19,560 bases of DNA from contig JAIXRD010000213.1 of assembly GCA_027485365.1 (NCBI GenBank), forward strand, positions 1 to 19,560, given 5' to 3'. Both the position numbers and the translations under genes were made by a program. This document shows positions 15,466 through 19,560 of this stretch, in pieces. Origin of the DNA: Cryomorphaceae bacterium (GTDB lineage: Bacteria; Bacteroidota; Bacteroidia; Flavobacteriales_D; Crocinitomicaceae). The stretch's first letter is position 1. Each line of letters starts with the position of its first letter. A model generated the notes under the pieces. It saw only the letters and a program-made list of their open reading frames with translations. It was not told the DNA's origin and ran no database searches.

Positions 15466-16491
15466 TTAGTCGCGAATTAAGAATTGATATTTATCAATGT
15501 TTTTTAGTGCTATACTTGTGCCAAGCGCGACAGCTCTAAGCGGGTTTTCTGCAATATGAACCGGAAGCTTAGTTTTATCCGCAATCCGTTTATCTAGACC
15601 CCTCAACATAGAGCCTCCTCCTGCAAGATAAATTCCGGTTTTGTAGATATCTGCGCTCAACTCTGGTGGAGTTGCCGCTAAGGCACTTAAAATAGCCTCT
15701 TCTATTTTCGCGATTGTTTTGTCAAGAGCTGAAGCAACTTCGTCGTGTGTAATTAATATTTCTCTTGGAATACCAGACATCAGGTCGCGGCCCCGAACTG
15801 CATACGGTGGAGGCGGATCATCTAAATCTTGAATAGCAGCACCAACTTCTATTTTTATTTGTTCTGCGGTACGCTCACCAACTAAAATATTATGCTGACG
15901 ACGCATGTATTCTTCGATTTCATTGGTAAAGTCGTCTCCTGCAATTCGAATCGATTTATCAGCCACAATTCCACCTAACGCAATAACGGCGATTTCTGAG
16001 GTTCCCCCGCCAATATCGATAATCATGTTTCCCATCGGTTCTTCAACATCAATGCCAATACCAATTGCTGCAGCCATTGGCTCATGTATAAGATACACTT
16101 CTTTTGCCCCTGCGTGTTCGGCAGAATCTCGTACTGCACGTTTTTCAACTTCTGTGATTCCCGAGGGAATACAAATAACCATACGCAAGGTTGGTCTAAA
16201 CAAAGTTCTTCCTGGGTTGATCATTTTAATCATGCCGCGAATCATTTGTTCGGCGCTTTGGAAGTCTGCAATTACACCGTCTTTTAACGGACGGACAGTT
16301 TCAATTAATCGGTGCGTCTTTCCGTGCATTTGTTGTGCCTTTCTTCCGATGGCAACGATTTGACCTGTTTGAATGTCTTTTGCCACGATTGACGGCTCAT
16401 CTACAACAACCTTATCATTCCAAATGATAAGTGTGTTTGCAGTGCCTAAATCAATTGCAATTTCTTGCGTTAAAAAGCTAAATAAACCCAT
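15466..16491 (-). CDS. mreB: Rod shape-determining actin homologue MreB
   Basis: Cytoskeletal ATPase that forms membrane-bound filaments directing lateral wall synthesis. It has 341 residues, the normal length. Actin-fold motifs are present in order: phosphate-1 DLGTANTLI (14-22), HEPMAAAIGIGID (136-148, E137 aligning with the hydrolysis-assisting glutamate), phosphate-2 IDIGGGTSEIAVI (158-170) and the adenosine motif LAGGGSMLRGLD (289-300). The N-terminal MGLFSFLTQEIAIDLG has the short hydrophobic start used for membrane binding in many MreBs. It lies 58 bases downstream of purH, the widest gap in the block, and may have an extra promoter there. Confidence 0.97.
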   Translation of the reverse strand: MGLFSFLTQEIAIDLGTANTLIIWNDKVVVDEPSIVAKDIQTGQIVAIGRKAQQMHGKTHRLIETVRPLKDGVIADFQSAEQMIRGMIKMINPGRTLFRPTLRMVICIPSGITEVEKRAVRDSAEHAGAKEVYLIHEPMAAAIGIGIDVEEPMGNMIIDIGGGTSEIAVIALGGIVADKSIRIAGDDFTNEIEEYMRRQHNILVGERTAEQIKIEVGAAIQDLDDPPPPYAVRGRDLMSGIPREILITHDEVASALDKTIAKIEEAILSALAATPPELSADIYKTGIYLAGGGSMLRGLDKRIADKTKLPVHIAENPLRAVALGTSIALKNIDKYQFLIRD

Positions 16492-16518
16492 GTGTTTGTA
16501 TTCGTATTAAAACAGTTT

Positions 16519-16526
16519 CGAAGGTA
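16519..16526 (-). promoter_or_regulatory. Possible internal promoter ahead of mreB
   Basis: On the minus strand this reads TACCTTCG, a 7/8 match to the Bacteroidota -7 element TAnnTTTG, 28 bases before the mreB ATG. The nearest upstream TTG is only 12 bases away (16539-16541), short of the usual spacing of about 17-20, so the site is incomplete. If active, it would let mreBCD-mrdA-rodA be transcribed without purH. Confidence 0.3.
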
Positions 16527-16549
16527 GGTAAAAAGTTTCAAAAGAAAAA

Positions 16550-18061
16550 TTAATGTTTAAAATGTCTAAAGCCCGTGAAAACCATGGACATACCGTGAGC
16601 ATTACAATAGTCTATTGATAGTTGGTCTTTTACCGAACCTCCCGGCTGAATGACCGCGTTAATACCTGCGGCGTGTGCGATTTCAACGCAATCAGGAAAT
16701 GGAAAAAAAGCATCACTAGCCATTACCGCACCAGACAAATTAAACCCAAAGGTTTTGGCTTTTTGAATGGCTTGATTTAATGCATCAACTCGTGAGGTTT
16801 GCCCTGTGCCGCTCGCCAATAGTTGATGGTTTTTTACAAGGGCAATGGCATTTGATTTTGTGTGTTTTACTATAATATTTGCAAAAACAAGGTCAGAAAT
16901 TTCTTGTGCACTTGGGGCATTTTCGGTTTTGATAATTAAGTCCTCTTTCTGAACGGTTTTTAAATCGAAGTCTTGAACCAAGGCGCCATTTAAAACACTT
17001 CTGGTGCTTTTAGCGGGAGAAACGAAGGCTTTTTGTTCCAAAAGAATTCTGTTTTTCTTTTGTGTTAACAGCTCTAGGGCTTCATGTGCGAAACTTGGGG
17101 TAATTAGGATTTCAAAAAACAATTCGTGTAGAAGGGTTGCCGCCTCAAGATTAATAGGTTGGTTCGAGATCAACACGCCCCCAAAGGCACTAATTGGGTC
17201 TGCCTCTAATGCTTTTTTATAGGCATCTAACACGGATTCCCCAGTAGCAATTCCACACGCGTTATTGTGTTTTATAATCGCAAATAGGGGGGTGGTTGGG
17301 TCAAAATCTTGTATCAACCGAACCGCGGCGTCTACGTCCAACAAGTTGTTGTAAGAAAGTTCTTTACCGGCGAGTTTATCAAATATTTCAGATAGGTCAC
17401 CTTTAAATGTTGCTTCTTGATGTGGGTTTTCACCGTATCTCAACGAGGATTCATTCAGCCTCCCGTTGATTTTTGAAAAATATGATGTGATTGCTAAATC
17501 ATAAGTTGAGGTGACAGAAAAGGCCTCTTCTGCAAACCTTTGGCGTTGACTAATCCAGGTTTCCCCTTGCTGAGCTTCAAGGAGATTTGCTAAATGCTCA
17601 TATTGTGCTTTAGTTGAAACCACGACCACATCCTCATAGTTTTTTGCGGCAGCACGAAGTAGGGAAACCCCACCGATATCTATTTTTTCAATGATTTCTG
17701 CGTGATTGGATGTGTTTTTTAAGGTTTCTTCAAATGGGTATAAATCAACCACGACTAAGTCAATGGCATGAATCCCATGCTCCTCAACCGAACGCTCATC
17801 TCGTTCTAACCCGCGCTGATATAAAATCCCTCCAAATACTCCGGGGTGTAATGTTTTAACTCTACCACCTAAGATTTCAGGAAAATTGGTTAATGAATCT
17901 ACAGGGATGACGGGAACGCCTAAGTTTTCAATGTAGCTTAAGGTTCCACCAGTAGAGTAAAGGGTTATGTTTAGTTTGTTTAGTGTTTGAACAAGGATGT
18001 CAAGCCCCTGCTTGTTATAAACTGAAATAAGTGCCGATTGAATCGGTTTAATTCCCCCCAT
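16550..18061 (-). CDS. purH: Bifunctional AICAR transformylase/IMP cyclohydrolase PurH
   Basis: Catalyses the last two steps of purine synthesis: AICAR plus 10-formyl-THF to FAICAR, then ring closure to IMP. With the chosen start (MGGIKPIQSALISVYNK) it has 503 residues. The N-terminal cyclohydrolase domain shows YSTGGT (35-40) and GGRVKTLHPGVFGGIL (65-80); the transformylase domain shows RYGENPHQ (208-215), KHNNACGIATGE (264-275, with catalytic K264 and H265) and the final VFTGFRHFKH. The KHxNPCG proline of E. coli is alanine here. The frame is open for 19 more codons to an ATG at 18116-18118, but a strong promoter lies inside that extension, so the downstream ATG is preferred. It is the first gene of the long wall operon. 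Confidence 0.96.
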   Translation of the reverse strand: MGGIKPIQSALISVYNKQGLDILVQTLNKLNITLYSTGGTLSYIENLGVPVIPVDSLTNFPEILGGRVKTLHPGVFGGILYQRGLERDERSVEEHGIHAIDLVVVDLYPFEETLKNTSNHAEIIEKIDIGGVSLLRAAAKNYEDVVVVSTKAQYEHLANLLEAQQGETWISQRQRFAEEAFSVTSTYDLAITSYFSKINGRLNESSLRYGENPHQEATFKGDLSEIFDKLAGKELSYNNLLDVDAAVRLIQDFDPTTPLFAIIKHNNACGIATGESVLDAYKKALEADPISAFGGVLISNQPINLEAATLLHELFFEILITPSFAHEALELLTQKKNRILLEQKAFVSPAKSTRSVLNGALVQDFDLKTVQKEDLIIKTENAPSAQEISDLVFANIIVKHTKSNAIALVKNHQLLASGTGQTSRVDALNQAIQKAKTFGFNLSGAVMASDAFFPFPDCVEIAHAAGINAVIQPGGSVKDQLSIDYCNAHGMSMVFTGFRHFKH

Positions 18062-18087
18062 AGCATATAGAAATTGTAATGAAGGTG

Positions 18088-18115
18088 CAAAGGTACAGAT
18101 TAAAGTGTCTTTCAA
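18088..18115 (-). promoter_or_regulatory. purH promoter: Bacteroidota-type promoter of purH and the wall operon
   Basis: On the minus strand: TTG (18113-18115), 17 bases, then TACCTTTG (18088-18095), a perfect TAnnTTTG -7 element. This matches the primary sigma-factor promoter described for Bacteroidota. Transcription would begin near 18083, giving a leader of roughly 20 bases before the ATG at 18061. The promoter falls within the longer open frame of purH, which therefore cannot be translated from its first ATG on this transcript. Confidence 0.75.
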
Positions 18116-18190
18116 CATAAAATGATATTAACAAAACACAATAAGTAATTAATCTGTAGGTGATTTTTTTGCGTGATTATTCGGCTCATA

Positions 18191-18224
18191 TAAACAAAAA
18201 CAGGCGTTCCATAGACGCCTGTTT
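18191..18224 (-). terminator. Intrinsic terminator after nrdA
   Basis: AAACAGGCGT (18198-18207) and ACGCCTGTTT (18215-18224) form a perfect 10-bp stem with a 7-base loop. On the minus strand it is followed by a T-rich run (TTGTTTATAT), 44 bases after the nrdA stop. It separates nrdA from the purH promoter in the same direction. Confidence 0.85.
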
Positions 18225-18268
18225 ATTTCGTTTATTCTCCTATTATAATAACGGGGAGTAAGACATTT

Positions 18269-19560
18269 CTATCCAGAACACATTTCACAACTGTCTGGAT
18301 TCTCTAACGAACATGCAATTGCTGCTTGTTCCTCTTCTATAGATTTTGAGCTCGGCTCTTCTACCACACTTTTGTCAATCGTGAATTTAATTGCATCAGT
18401 AGCCGCTTTAGTACGTAAATAGTACATTCCGGTTTTTAACCCTTTCTCCCAACCATAGAAATGCATGGAAGTTAATTTTCCAAAGTTTGCTTGCTCCATG
18501 AAAACATTTAAAGATTGACTTTGGCAAATAAATGCACCCCGATCTGCTGCTTGGTCAATGATTGCTTTCTGAGAAATTTCCCAAGCTGTTTTGTAAAGTT
18601 CTTTAAGGCGAGCAGGAATTTCAGGAATATTTTGTACGGAACCATTAGCCGCCATAATTTTTTGACGCATTTCCATATTCCACAAACCTTCTTTTACTAG
18701 GTCTTTTAATAAGTGTTTGTTTACGATAATAAACTCTCCAGAAAGCACGCGTCGCGTATAAATGTTCGATGTGTAAGGCTCAAAACACTCATTGTTTCCA
18801 AGGATTTGGGCTGTAGATGCGGTTGGCATTGGCGCTAATAACAAGGAATTCCTTACGCCATGTTTCTTAACTTCTTCTTTCAATAAATCCCATTCCCATC
18901 GATTACTTGGAGTAACTCCCCACATGTCAAATTGAAAAACACCCTTTGATACAGGGGACCCTTCGAATGTAGAATACGGTCCTTCTTTTATCGCTAAATC
19001 TTTTGATGCGGTCATTGAGGCGAAGTAAATGGTTTCAAACACCTCTCGGTTTAATGCACGAGCTTCTTCAGATTCGAAAGGAAGGCCTAATAAAATAAAG
19101 GCATCAGCTAATCCTTGTACCCCTAAGCCAATCGGTCGGTGACGTAAGTTTGAATTTTTGGCTTCTTCAACAGGATAATAATTTTCATCAATAATTTTGT
19201 TGAGGTTCAACGTAGCCTGATAGGTGACTTCAAAAAGTTTATCATGATCAAATACCCCTTGTTCTGTAACATACTTAGGTAAAGCCAAGGAAGCAAGGTT
19301 ACAAACGGCAACTTCATCTGGCGCGGTGTATTCAATGATTTCAGTACACAGATTAGAAGATTTTATAACCCCTAAATTTTGTTGATTAGACTTAGCGTTA
19401 GCCGCATCTTTGTACAACATGTAAGGCGTTCCGGTCTCTATTTGTGATTCAAGGATTTTGAACCATAAATCCTGTGCATTGATGGTTTTTCTTCCTTTCC
19501 CTTCTGACTCATACTTAGTATATAGCGCTTCAAATTCTTCGCTGTGAGTATCTGATAATC
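18269..19560 (-). CDS. nrdA: Ribonucleoside-diphosphate reductase class I alpha subunit, 5' end outside window
   Basis: Large subunit of the aerobic enzyme that reduces NDPs to dNDPs. The frame is open to the right edge; 430 C-terminal residues are visible, about half of a typical chain, so the ATG at 19418-19420 is internal. Active-site residues are present (visible numbering): N69, C71 and E73 in SSNLCTEI, C86 in DEVAVCNLASLAL (redox partner), the radical-transfer pair Y380-Y381 in GMYYLRT, and the C-terminal shuttle cysteines C425/C428 in NPDSCEMCSG. This C-x2-C tail and the NLCTEI/EVAVCNLASLAL segments look like the eukaryotic R1 type rather than E. coli NrdA (C-x4-C). The matching nrdB small subunit is not in the window. 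The gene is closed by a strong terminator. Confidence 0.96.
   Translation of the reverse strand, partial: LSDTHSEEFEALYTKYESEGKGRKTINAQDLWFKILESQIETGTPYMLYKDAANAKSNQQNLGVIKSSNLCTEIIEYTAPDEVAVCNLASLALPKYVTEQGVFDHDKLFEVTYQATLNLNKIIDENYYPVEEAKNSNLRHRPIGLGVQGLADAFILLGLPFESEEARALNREVFETIYFASMTASKDLAIKEGPYSTFEGSPVSKGVFQFDMWGVTPSNRWEWDLLKEEVKKHGVRNSLLLAPMPTASTAQILGNNECFEPYTSNIYTRRVLSGEFIIVNKHLLKDLVKEGLWNMEMRQKIMAANGSVQNIPEIPARLKELYKTAWEISQKAIIDQAADRGAFICQSQSLNVFMEQANFGKLTSMHFYGWEKGLKTGMYYLRTKAATDAIKFTIDKSVVEEPSSKSIEEEQAAIACSLENPDSCEMCSG

Noticed and set aside
15905..16363. 152-codon plus-strand frame opposite mreB
   Set aside because: It lies wholly antisense to a highly conserved gene and shows low-complexity I/S/P-rich composition with no domain; a shadow frame.
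18062..18118. 19-residue N-terminal extension of PurH
   Set aside because: It contains the -7 promoter element, and PurH homologues begin near GxxKPIQSALISVY.
1..19560. Mobile element, prophage, CRISPR, toxin-antitoxin or defence system
   Set aside because: No transposase, integrase, direct-repeat array or known defence domain was seen; the window is mostly conserved core genes.

Overview
The window is about 19.6 kb of a densely packed bacterial chromosome, almost certainly from the phylum Bacteroidota and probably Flavobacteriales-like; I do not assign a genus. The main reasons are the gene order purH-mreB-mreC-mreD-mrdA-rodA, Wzi/RemB-like outer-membrane proteins with signal peptides ending in 'AQ', several small SSB proteins with no acidic tail, moderately AT-rich DNA, mostly absent Shine-Dalgarno sequences, and a clear Bacteroidota-type promoter (TTG-N17-TACCTTTG) in front of purH. 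I saw no tRNA, rRNA, CRISPR array, insertion sequence or phage gene.

Layout. Positions 1-2061 (minus) hold an enoyl-CoA hydratase family gene and, overlapping it by one base, a polysaccharide flippase that runs off the left edge. Positions 2258-3308 (plus) hold three consecutive small single-stranded-DNA-binding protein genes, closed by a strong hairpin terminator. A short reading frame with an unusually good ribosome binding site lies between the second and third. Positions 3349-18061 (minus) form one long collinear block that is read purH > mreB > mreC > mreD > mrdA (PBP2) > rodA > class A PBP > scoA > scoB > cysQ > two tandem outer-membrane Wzi/RemB-like genes. Junctions from mreC to the end are overlaps or gaps of 37 bases or less. 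Right of it, a minus-strand terminator closes nrdA, whose 5' end lies beyond the window.

How the genes relate. MreB, MreC, MreD, PBP2 and RodA are the elongasome for lateral wall synthesis, and the bifunctional PBP adds a second peptidoglycan polymerase and cross-linker. PurH makes IMP and NrdA makes deoxyribonucleotides, so nucleotide supply flanks the wall genes on both sides. ScoAB handles ketone bodies or acetoacetate, and CysQ removes 3'-phosphoadenosine phosphate. The Wzi/RemB-like barrels and the flippase point to surface polysaccharide export or attachment.

Most of this is conserved core genome. The parts worth a second look are the triple ssb cluster with its leader-like mini-ORF, the tandem diverged Wzi/RemB-like pair, the enlarged RodA, and the length and mixed content of the wall operon. 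I found no clearly new defence or mobile system.
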